NCBI GenBank assembly: GCA_029945375.1
Contig: CM057065.1
Coordinates: forward strand, 1,674,001 to 1,738,000
Source of the DNA: Agaricus subrufescens
Taxonomy: Eukaryota > Basidiomycota > Agaricomycetes > Agaricales > Agaricaceae
Reading direction: 5' to 3'
DNA: 64,000 nt
Made by a program: the position numbers and the translations under genes. Shown here piece by piece: positions 1 to 12,600 of this stretch. Each line of letters opens with the position of its first letter. Within the stretch, counting starts at the first letter, position 1. Under the pieces are notes generated by a model. The model saw nothing but the letters and a program-made list of their open reading frames with translations, had not been told where the DNA came from and made no database searches.

Positions 1-286
1 AGGGTTCGTGATACCGACCGTGACCGATCGGTAATCACTTGAAGTGAACATGCCCCCCACCCTGGCCTTTCCACTATCCACTCCCAGAAGTGGAAGCATC
101 TACTACACCCATCTGTCAGTCTAAACAACAACCCTCAGCTTGTACCCCACATCTACCAAAATCAAGAGAGAGAAAAATAAAAGAATAACGTCTCTACCTT
201 CCATCCAAGAGTCCCAGACAGTTTCCTCAATCTGTCAGGTTCTCCCTGTGTGACTCGTCGAACCACCAATGACCCCCATAGCTCTT

Positions 287-1955
287 TTATTTGCCAGCGG
301 GCGGTCCACCACGACCACCTCTACCGGAACCACCTCGTCCGCGATAACCACCTTGCCCTCGTCCTTCACCGTTGACAGCAGGAGCGCCTCCGCGTGGACG
401 AGGTGCTGGCCTGTCACCACGTTCCTTCTTGGTCTCGATAAAGATCCTCAGAGAGTTACCGTCGATGTCAAGGAAGACGCCACCTTCACCACCCTGGTTG
501 CGATTCAGGCTGGCGATGATTGCACGCCTGGCTGTCTCAACCGAAGAGAACTCGAGGAAAGCGCATGCCTTTGACCGGACAATCTCCAGATCCTTAATGG
601 GACCGAATCTTGTTGTCAAAAGTCCGCTGAGTGCCACTTGTGTAATACTATCCACGACACCCTGACAAACAGATGATTGTTAGTACCACTGGAGTCATTT
701 TTATGTAAATAAAAACATACCTTGATGAAGCATTGCGGAGTATTGACGGAATGAGCGGCTTGCAGAGCAGGGTGTTCGGAATTGTTGGGAGGTCCACGGG
801 GAGCGGGAGCAGGTGCAGCAGGAGTTTGGGTACCACTGCTAGGCACAGGACTTGCGGGCGTCTCGGTGGTTCCTCGCGATTCTTGAGCGACGGCGGAACC
901 CCACTTCTTTTGATTGGTAGCGGCAAGAGAAGCCCAGGACCGAGGAGCTGTAGGGTGTGGAGGAGGAGCAGGTTGAGCAGGAGGAGGGGGGGCGGCAGCA
1001 GCAGGAGCGGGAGCGGGGATGGGGGCAGGAGGTTGAGGGGCGGGTGTGGGGGCAGGGGATGGTTTGTCGACAGCAGGGGCAGCGGAAGGAGCAGGTTTCT
1101 CAGGCTCTGGTGCAGGAGAGACACCATTGGTTTGAGGAGGAGCAACAGCTGGGGTAGGCTGAGGTTCCGGTGCTGGGGTCGGAGGTTGAGGAGTAGGTTC
1201 GGGGACATCATTAGTGGGAGCCTCTTCGGCAGGAAAAGAGGGAACAGGAGAAGGAGCGGCGACGACCGGTGGCGGCGTGGGCTCACGAACCGGAGGTTGA
1301 GGTGCCTCAGGAACGGGGGCAGGTGCAGCCTCAGTGGGTGCAACCTCAGGCTCAGCGGTGTCACCGACTTCGTCATCGGCCTCGACAGATTCCTCCTTTA
1401 GGAAACGGAAGATGTCGTTGAGCACGAAATAACCGTTGGGCTGCTCAGCAAGGAAAAAAGTCTGAACAAATTTCCGCCAAGCCTCCCCGCGATTTGACAT
1501 CTCACCGATCACCTGGATGATGATACCCCCGTTCGCAGAAGCCTGTGCATCTACAGAGTGGATGAACACCTTGCAATCTTGGAACCCGATAGAAGTGATT
1601 TTCTCATGGATTTCCTGTTGATTGGTCAGCAAAGGTGTTGAACAGACAGACCAGGTGTAAGGGTGTAAGGCAGTGGCAAATATCGAATGAGAGGAAAACA
1701 GACATGAAGGGAGGGAAATAATACAAGATGACGAAGCAAGAAAAAGGCAGAGAATGGACTGACGTGTTGACCATAGCAAGGTTTGCTCTCCTCTCCCTCA
1801 TTGCCGTGGACAAAGGTAGAGGATTTGGTGTAGAAGCAGTGCAAACGATTGGGCTGTTTGTTGACAAAGGTATAGTATTGGGGAACAAACTGCCATCCGA
1901 CTTCGGAAGGAACGACGTTTTGGTGGATGGTGGACGGAGATGCTGAAGAAGACAT
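287..1955 (-). CDS. G3BP/Nxt3-like RNA-binding protein (NTF2 domain + RRM + RGG)
   Basis: Three exons, 1955-1764, 1614-721 and 661-287, give 486 residues and all junctions are GT-AG. The first ~120 residues are an NTF2-like fold (VGWQFVPQYYTFVNKQPNRL; EIHEKITSIGFQDCKV). A long Pro/Ala/Glu-rich linker follows (about 140-360), then an RRM (SITQVALSGLL; CAFLEFSSVETARRAI) and a Gly/Arg-rich RGG tail. This order is that of G3BP in animals and Nxt3 in fission yeast; the family binds mRNA, joins stress granules and cofactors a ubiquitin protease (Bre5 in budding yeast). The start is the Met at 1955, as the frame upstream shows no NTF2 similarity. It shares a 213-bp divergent promoter with the Het-C gene. 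Family certain, exact role inferred. Confidence 0.9.
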
Positions 1956-2168
1956 GCTGTCGAGCAGTGAGCAGCGAACAACGGAGGAGAGACAGAGGAC
2001 GGACAGGAAGATTAAACGGAAATAAAGAAAGAGCCAGCAGAGGCGTGGAGAGAGACGAGTCGCCAACTCAAACAACAAAAAATTATGTACGCAATCGGCC
2101 GGCATCTTCCGGGGTCTCCACAGCATAGCAATGGCCTCGCATCGCCCTGATCATTCTAGGGCGCTATC
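1956..2168. promoter_or_regulatory. divergent promoter region between G3BP-like and Het-C genes
   Basis: The 213 bp between two start codons pointing away from each other must hold both 5' UTRs and promoters. I see no clear TATA box. An open frame runs through part of it on the minus strand, but it is only the upstream extension of the G3BP-like gene. Confidence 0.5.
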
Positions 2169-5100
2169 ATGCCTTCTCCTACCACCACGTTCCTTCTCCT
2201 CTTCGTGCTCTTCGCCTTCTGCCTCTCCGGAAACGGCGTCTATGCCTTCGGCGCCGGCAATATTCCCTCGTAAGCCTTCTCCAACGCGTGCGCCGAGAAA
2301 TGATTTCATATCAGCCCAGGTTCGCTTACATGGAGGGCAGGGCCTTCCGCCACGGCGACATCGTTAGTCCCCCATGTTGATCTCGCATCTGGCGTTCTTA
2401 TCAGCTCTCATCTAGGAGGACATACTTGCTGAGCTCGTCAAGCGTGGGGCTTCCGGCGGATTTACGCTGCTGAGTAAGGGATCTAAATTCAATGGCCTTG
2501 ATATCAAACGCGTCTACTTTGGGTGCGATCTGTCCCCTCCAACTTTCATTGTATCTTACCTTCTTGATCGCTCCTTGCTTTCAGGAACTGGCTTCGTGAT
2601 TACAGTCAGGTGAGCTGATCCACCCAGATATCATGCATATCACATGTGACGTCTTGTATGCGCAGGCCGTCGACATTGCGTCTCTCAAAAAGGTTCCATT
2701 GCAGGTTTGCCCTGTTCGTTCTATCTTGTTTTCTCGAATGGTTAACCTTGCATCAGACGATCATCAATTTGTGCATGGTCCTTGGCTTCCTTGTACGCCC
2801 TTGAGAGCACATCCCCTAAGTTTGATCTAATTAGCTCAGGCTCACGGTTATGCGACTCATGAATTCGAAGTTACACCCGAGCGGTTGGGTTGCTATCTAC
2901 CGGTACGCTTCTTGATGATTATCAGGATTTCCGCTCTAAGCTTTAGATAGACCGAACATATAGACAATCCAAAAGGTTACGGTGAAGGCGAGGACGCTAG
3001 AAAATACCATCCAAACCTTCGAGGTCCGGTTGATGTGCGCCACTTGATAATATGCATAATAGTCCTGTCACTAACATCACACGCAGCCGCGTGAGCTCGA
3101 AATAGATCCTCGTACGGGTATGAAAAATTACATTGCCAATGGTATGTTGCTGTCCCACCACGTCTCTTCAAACTTCAATTCACCCTATCGCAGAGAATGG
3201 TCCCTGGGACACCTCTAAGGCTCTTGTTCGCCGTACCCTTGAGAGATGCATCCATCTTGGTCGCCAGCATCGTTCACAGGGCAGAAAGCAAGACGAATAC
3301 GAAGCATACAGACTTCTTGGACAGCTTGTGATTATTCTTCATCAGTTGCATGTGCATATGTTCATGTCTACACCCACCTAGATGCATACCCTCGAAGATT
3401 TCGCGGCTCACTCCAATTTTTGCGAGCTGACTCTCGTTTCTATGGGCCATCAGCATGTGTTCACTCATGTTGGGGACAGCGTCAGAATACAGGCTCCAAA
3501 TGGAAAATGGGTTGCTCCAATTGTCACCGGTCAGCCTGTCTGCGACTTCATTTGTGTCGTATCATTGATAATTATCATAGGGACCTTTGGATCGAGTGAT
3601 TTCATTCATTCACTTCTTGGAGGTGCGTGTGCCGTTCTCTATAGGTTTGCATAATCTTATTCAATTTGGAACAGAGGCCACCGACCATCTGGTAAGTTCG
3701 CGCAAGACTACGCTTTTCTGCTCACATTAGGACTCATATCAATTACAGAGTGAAGTGAGTCTTTCTTCTTTGTTATCCATAATCATCCTCATTTGCTCTC
3801 CCCCCAGGCGTCAGTGACAGATCTCAACAAGGAGCTCGATCGTGCTAAAGTTAGATCATTGGATTATTCTAATTCACGCGGTATTGGAGGTGGTCCTACT
3901 GATATAGTATCTGTTCTGCGTGGCATGTGCTCCTCCCTTCCCGGTGGCGCTGGAGGAGATATAAGCAGGGACATGGACTCTATTGAGAGGATACGGGCTG
4001 GACCAGCTGCGGGTGGGAAAAGACCGGAAGATATGAGTCCCCAGGAGCTGCACGCAGTACTTTGGCAAGTATTGACTTTCAGAGATTCAGGTATGTGCTC
4101 GATGAAGCGAGATAAACGAAAGGAATTTCATGGAAAGCTTTAGTCGTGAAAAAGATCTCCAAAACGATAGAAAAGATTCCGGGATTAGGAGCGTTGATCG
4201 AGAAAATACAAGACGGAATATCTGGTGGGTTGTTTTGACATCTCTTCCTGAATCAGGCTTAAATGAAGTTTCAGTATTCGTTTTTAGTACTTTGGAGGTA
4301 CGGCGATTGTTGGCTCTGATTCATCGGTCCTGACCCCGGATGTTAGCCCTTTTTAAAACCTATCCTGAAAAGCGCCACAGCTAGCTTGTCGGCGGTTTCA
4401 GGAGAGGTGATCGATACACACGACCAATATGAAGTGTTCAATGATCCTCGTGCCGTAGGTTACGCGCAATAATTTTGGATGATATCATGCTTAAATCTAT
4501 CACAGTCCGACCCAACGCACTCCTTCCTCAGCAAAGATCACTTTGTTAGTTTATTCTTTGCATATCCGTTGACGAGGACTGACAGCAGAAAAGAATTTAA
4601 TTTTAAATGAACCAGCTGGTAAAGTTAGTCGAGCTGTGGTGCAACACACAGTCGGACTTGTGGTCAAAGCCTGGGACAACCCTTCGGATAATGTCCACGC
4701 AATTGCTGATGAGATACTTCAATGCTTGTATGTGGCACTATTGGTTGCCGATAGCTATGAGGTTCACTGGCATACTTCTAGGTTCCATCCAGACTTCCAC
4801 AATTCCAACTCCAAGATTCAGCGCACCATGCTTCAAACAGTACATGAATGGGTGCAAAGTCTTGGGAAGAATCAGCAGAAAATTTTAAGCCGTCTCGACA
4901 AAAAATCGGTTAGAGATCACCTGAATATCCGCGGTGCCGGAGAAGGTGGTGCAGCTGCTGCCCAAGGCTCGTTTGCACAAAATCAAGGGGTCGAAGCGCA
5001 GCAAGCCATTGCTGGATATGCGCAGAATATCCCCGGAGCGCAGGCAATCTTCAATGCAACTGGATTTGGAAAGACGAAACCTGGCAAAGGTGGAAGAGAG

Positions 5101-5727
5101 TTTCCGCCACCTGGCGCTGGGGGCCCTCCTACTTCGTCTTATGGTGCACCAGATGGATATCCATCCCCTGTGGGTCCACCACCAACTTCGTCGTATTCGG
5201 ATACCCACTCCCATTCCCACTCCCACCATAACGCCTATCCTCCGCCATCTGGACCACCGCACGGCGGCCATGAACACCAAGCGCCGCAGCGTGCTGGATA
5301 TGCACCCTCTTATACTTCTCCTCCTCCGCAGCCGTACAACGCACCTTCCGGGCCTTCATTCCCCAATTTCTCTGGCTCGCAACCTGCTCGTCCGGAGTAT
5401 GGCTTTTCGGGTTACCCCGCTCCTAATGGACCACCACCCTCTTCGTTCCCTAGCGCTCGGGAAGGACTAGGCCCAGATGTCGGAGGTGGATTTGGATTCC
5501 CTTCTGCGTCCGGTGGACCTCCAGAGCCGTTTGGAGGTGCGATTGGCGGTGGTGGACCACCATTCGGTTTCCCTCCGGCGCAACCGTTCGACAACTCGAG
5601 GACACCTTATGGGGCTCCCGACAGTTCGATGACGCCTTATGGTGCTCCTGACAGTTCAATGACACCTTATGGAACGCCTGCCAATCCTCAAAGGGGGCAC
5701 CATCACCAGAGACCTCCCGGTTGGTGA
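2169..5727 (+). CDS. Het-C family protein
   Basis: Many short exons join into a Het-C (PF07217) protein. It starts with a signal-peptide-like segment (TTTFLLLFVLFAFCLSGNG), then the hallmark AFGAGNIPS, FRHGDIEDIL, KRVYFGNWLRDYSQAVDI, GYATHEFEVTPERLG, EHIDNPKGYG and LHTLEDFAAHSNFCEL blocks. In Neurospora the family is linked to heterokaryon incompatibility and cell death; in most fungi its role is unknown. First exon is 2169-2269; its intron ends at 2319. A 6-nt micro-exon (3749-3754) is needed to keep frame. The last exon (to 5727) carries a low-complexity tail rich in Pro, Gly, Ser, His and Tyr, ending in near-identical TPYGAPDSSM repeats. I did not fix every middle intron, but frames join cleanly from 2169 to 5727. 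Confidence 0.88.
5610..5674 (+). repeat. tandem TPYGAPDSSM coding repeat
   Basis: A 30-bp unit is repeated in the Het-C tail (two near-identical copies plus a third partial TPYGTP copy). It lengthens a disordered Pro/Gly/Tyr-rich tail and is likely to vary in copy number between strains. Confidence 0.75.
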
Positions 5728-6519
5728 TCAGTGAAAGCCACTAAGACAGAGTGCAACAGTGACAGCAATTGTTGTCTTGTGTATGTATAAGTATGTATGT
5801 GAGGTTGAGGCAAAGACCTTGACGACGGAGTAAATTATTCGCTGCCCATAACACGCGATGTTATATATGTGAATTGGTATTATTTGTAACTTTGTGTGCT
5901 AGTCCAATGTCCCATTATAGAGTCGTAATATGTACTGCGAAAACAACGAAAATTTCGAAGGTATTAAGGATTAATGAAAGGATATTTGTTGCGAGAAGCG
6001 TCCAATGGCAACAGGAAGAAAAAGCTGAAACACAGAAGTGTATCGAGTATGGCAATTGCGAAGGGGTCCGCCTAGTGTTACAGATGAGATATCCTAAAAC
6101 GGTTGGTCCATTATTGACCCAAGAGAGTGGCAAGCACGATGCGAGAAAAATGAAGTGTTATAGTACAGATGTTGAATGAGAAAGAATACCTTCCCCAACT
6201 TGAAACCCGCAGTCCGGTTTTTGGGGAACCTGGACCAAATTTGTCAAGGGTTGTTCGCTTGTTACGATAAGGGAAGGCCAAGAGATGCAAATCGTAAGCG
6301 CTATTATGTAGGACTTGACGTGATGGAACGAAGGCGTGTGATGTTGCGTGGGTTGGGCGAAGTGGTACCTTTACGTAGTTTTTATTGTAAGGTGTGGCCC
6401 GTGTGATCGACGGAAAGGAGCGCGGGGAAAGTGTTTTGAGTTATGGTTTTGATGGGTGAAAAGGAGTGGGTGGGGCGTTTGAGAAGTGAAGGAGGGGAGG
6501 GTGTGGGGGCGGGTTGAGT
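5728..6519. other. intergenic, no gene seen
   Basis: This holds the 3' flanks of two convergent genes (Het-C and the unidentified gene at 6520-7220). Short open frames here (5874-6406) have no recognisable domain or coding pattern. Confidence 0.5.
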
Positions 6520-7220
6520 TCATTCGCCGTTGCGACTGATAACAGTCATGAGACCTGGTATACGTTGGATCTTGTCGATAGCTACTGGTTGGAGGATCTC
6601 TGGACGGTCGGTGTGGACTAGGGCAGCTGAGTATTCGACCTTTGAAGTTATGTGAGTTATGGTGATGGTGAATGTGCTGAAGTGAAGAAGACATACGTGG
6701 ACTTTGTATTGTCCCTTTAGTCGATGTTTGGGTCCATTGATGATGCAAGACCAACTAATAGAGCTTGTTGAGAAAAATGGGGGGAAAGAAATGACGTTAG
6801 GGTGACTTACCGTTCTTGTGCAAGTGTAGCTCCCCGTCTTGATGCCTCCTGTACTAGAACGGCTCGTGTCGCTCGTAGGAGGAGAACGGTATCAACGCCA
6901 CCACTCCCAGAGCACACGTATGTATCAGCATGCTTGCTGAAAACTCTCGGCTCTGTTTCGGTGTTGGAGTAGGAGTGGGGGTGCGTTAGGGGCTCGAGAC
7001 CTGAAGTGCAGGAGATAGTGTTTGAGGCCTTTGACCGACGTTCGAGGTGCCGTAGCTTTATGAACATGTTGGCGATACCACCAATGGAGAGGTGGGCTGA
7101 ACGTTTGGAAGAGGAGTCGGTGATGGACGAGGAGTCGGAGGGCGGAGGGAGCTTTGGCTGCTTGGCCTTGAAGGAGGAGGGGCTGAAGCTGCGAGTGGTG
7201 GGGCGGCGGAGGATGGCCAT
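6520..7220 (-). CDS. hypothetical short protein, family not recognised
   Basis: Four exons can be joined in one frame. Exon 1 starts MAILRRPTTRSFSPS and ends near SNTISCTS. Exon 2 reads VQEASRRGATLAQER. Exon 3 reads WSCIINGPKHRLKGQYKVH. Exon 4 reads VEYSAALVHTDRPEILQPV to a stop at 6520. The junctions use plausible GT and AG dinucleotides, and the joined second half reads as a compact globular domain. The basic, Ser-rich N-terminus could be a mitochondrial presequence or just disordered. I do not recognise the family. The first intron donor (GTCTCG) is weak, so the join is tentative. Confidence 0.5.
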
Positions 7221-10150
7221 GGCTGGAGGTTGGGAGAGAAGGGAAGGACGGAGGATGATTTATAGCGTCCAGGTGTGGATGCCATTTTTGACACTTGGAC
7301 TGATTGGGTCCAGATCGGATCTGCCTCGTTCCCTAGCCCAGACTAAATTAGCCCTCTCCCTCGATGGCGCTTTACCCCCGGGCGCACTAGTGCTCAATTG
7401 CCGGTGCCAACGTCTTTTGCTATCCTCGACGTAGGTACATTACATTGTGTCCAGCCCCTGTTGTGCGACCCACCGCCGAATTCCACCGCCCACACGTTCT
7501 GTCTATCAGTCCCATCATCACGGGTGTTTGCATCAGATAGATACTAATTGTCGCTTCAGTTTCAATTTATGATTTAACAGGATAAAATAAGATCGCTTTC
7601 ACACCAATCAACAACACGTAGCAGCAAACTCCACGTATGTCTGTCTCTTATCTTACAGAAAGTGCCTTGTCTAGAGCTTTCCAGAATCCCTGGCAATCCA
7701 CCGGTAATCCATCGGCAAGTTGCGACCCATGATCGAGGGCCCTCAGCGCTTTGTTCGGCTATGATGCGAACAATAGAAAAAAAACCATCCCTTCCCTAGT
7801 ATCCGCATCCGGCCATTAATTAACCGCCTCTTAGTTTGCACCATGGGGTTCATTCAACTTGTCCTTTTTTGTCGGTTCTCGTTCGTGTCCGCGGCAGTTT
7901 TTGATCAAGCGACAGTAGTTAAAACTTAGGAGACCTTAGAAGACCTTTGATCGGGGTCTTTCATGACTGCGAACTGTCCATGTCCCTCCCGGTTGACAAT
8001 GAACATTGAGCTAGAACGGAGCGCAACAGCACCTCTTATAGACATGGCGTAACAAACGGATCCATTGCTCCACGTCACTAACCGGAACTATATTGTTCCC
8101 CCCTGCGAAAAGGTTGAATTAGGAAGAACTCGTGTTTTTCATACGTGGTAGAACTTTGTTCTATGACGACTTACGCCACTTCGAAGCTTTTGTCCTCGGT
8201 AGCGTTTGTAGGAGTGTTTGAGAATTTATCTCCACTGCAGCTGAACATCATATTCGTCATTACATTGTTGTGCTCGAAGCTCGATGATGCAAGGTGTGTG
8301 ATAGGTTTGGAAATTGCATTCTTAAGTGCGTATGCGATTCACCTCGGACGTTTTGTTGCGCCAACATGGGTCAATTGTATACTGTAGTATCCAAGATGCA
8401 CGAAGATTGGGTGGATGATCATCGTACGTGTGTGGTGCCGCAAATCGTGACAGATCAGTTCTGGATCAGCTGCTTCCTTAAACTTCAGGGCCCGCAACTC
8501 ATGGATCAAGTTCAGCGCTGTTCAGCAAGTAACCAAGGGTCGAGGAGAACGATTGTGTCATTCTGAACTTAAGAATTGTATTGGCTGCGGTGACTGAGGG
8601 ACTTGAGTATACGGGAGAATCTGCGAGAACCTACTGGCGACTCGTTATCTGCAGAGTGTACCGATCAACCATTTCTCCGTGGAGTTCGCAAATATCCCAA
8701 GCAACTCCCATACCATTGCCAGAAAGCACACGCATCGTATCAATACTTGACTTTTGAGATACACTACACACTCGTAGAATCTATAGAACTGTACTGGTGC
8801 CGTAGCGGATTTTGGTACCTATCCGGTGTATATCCGGCGTATGTACGAGTCCGTGGCATAATTCGTTCCTGGCGCGCAGGGACTCTCTTTCAACAAGACC
8901 CCTTATTGATACCCCCTCCTTCTCATTCGGGCGCGCAGGGAAAGTTTGCTGCGAGATCAATCAATGACTCTGTGTTCTCGTGAGCATTAGGCACTATCGA
9001 GTCCTTGTTGACTGAGTTTTGGGGTGGGTATAGAAGAGTTCTTGATCACGTCCGATATTGTCTCTGGGAATGGCAGATAAATCGCCTCAAAGCACTTTTT
9101 GATTCGCCGTTCATTCAGGCCTTCAGGGGTGCGACATCGTTTACTTGTTCTGAACATCTAACAACGTCTTATACCCACTAGTCTGGGAACCCGACCCCAA
9201 TATTTTTGGCTCGACACGCCTTCATTGTTTTCGTTCTGGGTCCAAATGTTACTGTGGCAGCTCCCATTGGCTCTGGGAAGATTTGCATACAGAAGCATGG
9301 TACTATAGATAACCCCCACCCTCCGGTCATCGCGCTCCCTTTGACAACCCTGCGCGTTGCGTTCGACCCAACATCGCAGACTAGAATCATACCAACATGT
9401 CGCAGTCGAGCGTGGCACACCCGGATCCGAAGACGGGAACCTCGCGGCCAAGTGCCGAAAAGAAGTATACTCGGTCTGGCAAAGTCACCTCGGCGGAAAC
9501 GATGACTTGATTCGGAGTCTACTTGTATCTCCTGCCCCCACGATGTTGAACTTCACTGGGGGAAAGAAGCTTTCCGTTATCGTAACACATCGACTAATCT
9601 TATCATACCTGTCGATTCCGAATTGGGACTTGCGTATGTCGGGGGTTGACTGCTACCGAAAGCCTATCACACGGTGAACAAGATCATTATACTCGCTAAA
9701 CCCACGATGTCCCTTCACCTGAAGATTGTCCACGTTCTCGATAGCCGTTGCTCTGGTTCTTTCGTTTTCGAGTAACCTTGTTGGTTTTTGGAATCCTCTA
9801 GAGGTAGTGTCGAGTTTACGTTTATGTTCCGAGCCATTGTACTGATAAAGATATCATTAATTTGAAGTGCTGCGTTTGGACAATGGACGCAGCGGAGTGC
9901 GCACCTTTTGAAACACTACCCTCTTTACTCTCACTCTAAAATAATCACCGGACTTCCATAATTGTCCGTGCCTTAGGCGAGCGTTCAGACTTAGACCCTG
10001 GAGTCGAAGTCCTTCTTCCTGCGGATTCTCGAGTTGTAGCCATGGGGAGTCAATCAATGATAGATTCCGATGTCGGCGCCGACAATAATTGTTTGAATGT
10101 CATATTACCTGTCACGGTAAAAGCCAAGTTTAATTCAATATCACCTTGAA
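7221..10150. other. gene-poor stretch
   Basis: No open frame here carries a recognisable domain, and stops are frequent on both strands. Short inverted repeats occur (for example TAGAAC-ttt-GTTCTA near 8148), but I see no terminal repeats or transposase remains. Confidence 0.5.
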
Positions 10151-10159
10151 AAACTAGCT

Positions 10160-12600
10160 GACCTTGACAAGCCAGGCTTGGCGGTAACTAGTATGTTGCG
10201 CCCCGTACACATTGTGTTCGCGTAGCCAAAAATACCGAATAGAAGTGTTTCGACCTCGGCGAGAGAAGGAAGCAAGCGACGTCATCATAAACGAGTGTTG
10301 AGTGGCATGACGATGAACGGAGGAGATAGGACTACTAGCCATTATGTTCCACGAGACAACGGCCCCCTCTCGCGTAGGACTAATGGCATGTACGGTTTGT
10401 GCAAGTTGCGATCATCTGATCCGATGATCACTCTGATGCACGCTCCGCGAGTCCTTGGATGAACTCTTTTTCTTAGCCTCCCCACCCGTGCTTGCCCGAG
10501 CACATTAAAAGGTACCCAGATCTTGGTCATGGACTCCACGAAGATAGAGTCTCCGAGAACTGGTGAGCTTAATTCCACACCGACACGTTGACAACCGCAC
10601 GCTTTCCTCTGAAACTCGAACCTCGCCTTATCCGAGAAAGTGATGCGAAACTTTACCTGTTAATCACCTGTTTGAAGTTGGCAAAAGGTCTCGAAATCAT
10701 ATATGCGCAGTGGTCACCTCACCACCACTCTCATTACGGTGATTCAAACCTTCTGTTAAACCCGGGTGGAGTTATCCCTGCGCTGGCCATATGGAACGGT
10801 TGACCATTACGACGATGGATCTTGGCCAAGTTGCTGTATCGGTTATCCCAAGAGTAGACCAGGAACCACGAATACTTCTTTGTAAACTCTGAAGGAGATA
10901 AACGAGAAGGTACGAACGCCTGTTGCCCGGTCACAGTGGACTGCTGATATACTCTCTCCTTCTAGGGCAGGGGTCCTCAAGGTCACCTCAACGTGGTTTC
11001 ATCCGTTCTCAGGTACCAAGGCAAAGAAGAGACTCGGCCAAGGCACCTCAGCCCGAAGGAAAGCACATCAAATTTAACCTCAAGCACCCCTACTCGTGGA
11101 AAGAGAGGGACATGATCAGCCGCGTTTACCCATCCAGCTCAGGCGTTCTTGATCGTCTCGTTGGTACTCCTGCAGCGATACAAAGCAATGGTTTCCGTGT
11201 AACCTGTTCTTCTCTTGGCACCGTAACAGATCCTTGACCAAGAAACGCCAGTTATCGAATACGTCAAGAGTTTCAGATGGCCATGTCGGGTTGTTTCGCC
11301 CAGAGTTGGACAGAACGTTGCACCAACCCCCAAAAGGAATGGCGATGCGGTGGCATTTGCGCGCTTGGTGTGTATCGATTTTTGGATCTGTTGACAACCT
11401 CGGGTGTTGGATTATGGTAGGTCAGCCGTATACTGAAAAGAAATGAGAGGTGACTTACTTTTAGTACCCAGCAGCCTCCTTTGTTTCCTACTGACGAGCG
11501 AAGATATGTACGGCTTCTGTGCGCGTCGCGATCATAGATATTCTATGGTCCATGATCCCAGACACGCCCTTGCCGTGAGTCATTCTCATCCCCTCCGTTG
11601 TGCCTATCTCAGCACGCAGGAAAGGATTGTTGTCGAGCCTATCACCAAATCCTCGGTCATCGACAAAGTCTCTGGGATTTGGTGAGTTAACCCTCGCGCT
11701 ATGGCGAATGACCGGAGACCGTCCACGTCGATCCAGATTACCTTCTCTCGGCCCTGTACACTTCATCTGCAAGTTTTGTAGGGAGGCGCGAAGTTGTGAG
11801 TAGGTTCAAATATCGCATCACAGCAAAATAGGGCGGTCGTTACCTCAACATCATTCTCTTTACGGTGCCCCGAGTTTTTTGTTGGATCCAAGTGGAGTCG
11901 CGTGGTAGTGGGCATATGGAACTCTTGGCTGCTAGATGGATGAGTCTCTGTCAAGGTACTATACCGGTCTGTCGAGAGGAAATCAAGAAACGTCAAGTTT
12001 TGTGTCGACTTGGGAGGTTTTAACGGGAAGGTGAGATCGACTCATATACTCGGGGTGTGTGTTGGACTTATGGTCGTATACCCTTCTCAAATCTAGGACG
12101 AAGATTCTCGGGGTATGATACTCGATGAGATTTGATTTGTCCTGAAGTGTCAGTGCGGGACGCACCCGCAGAGACGCACCAGACCAAAGGAGAGCCCATC
12201 AAATTCTGTACCGCGAGCACCTCCTCCCCAGGAGAGAAATTAGGCTACGATCAGAAAACCGACACACACACCTTGCTGAGACGATCTTGAAACACCTCCC
12301 GCAACCGCCCAAGGAAACAAAAAACAAGAGAAGGACGTGTTTCTTGTCGTCCTGCTCGACACCGTAATAGTTTTTTGACGGAGGAAAAACCTGGTTCGTG
12401 TGTCAAGAGTTCCGTATGTCCAGGAAAGGTGGCTTCACGTGGGTTCGTAAAGAAACTTGGGGCACTGTTTAGAGAATGATGATGAGGCGTAGACCATACG
12501 CACCGTGTGGACGAGATAGCTGAACCTGTCGGCAATACTTGTTGTTGCGGAGAAATGAGTCTTGGATGATAATTAGTCGTACCAGACGAGAACCCCACCC
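10160..12600. repeat. decayed tandem repeat, unit about 1.12 kb
   Basis: Two strongly diverged direct copies are visible. Matching landmarks are 10388/11507 (TGTACGG then GCGATCAT), 10717/11842 (CCTCA-CA-CATTCTC-TTACGGTG) and 11062/12193 (GC-CATCAAATT). The offset grows steadily from about 1,119 to 1,131, as expected for old tandem copies. A third, partial copy may begin near 12350 (compare 11225 with 12358). Small minus-strand frames in the two copies also resemble each other (DNRYSNL / TDRYSTL, then FHM), so the unit may once have been coding. No known element is recognised. Confidence 0.6.

Noticed and set aside
648..1401. Long open frames on both strands over 648-1401
   Set aside because: They are shadows of the Pro/Ala-rich linker of the G3BP-like gene, with strongly biased composition (Leu/Pro or Arg/Gly/Ser) and no domain.
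4885..5594. Minus- and plus-strand frames over the Het-C tail
   Set aside because: Low-complexity shadows of the Pro/Gly-rich C-terminus.
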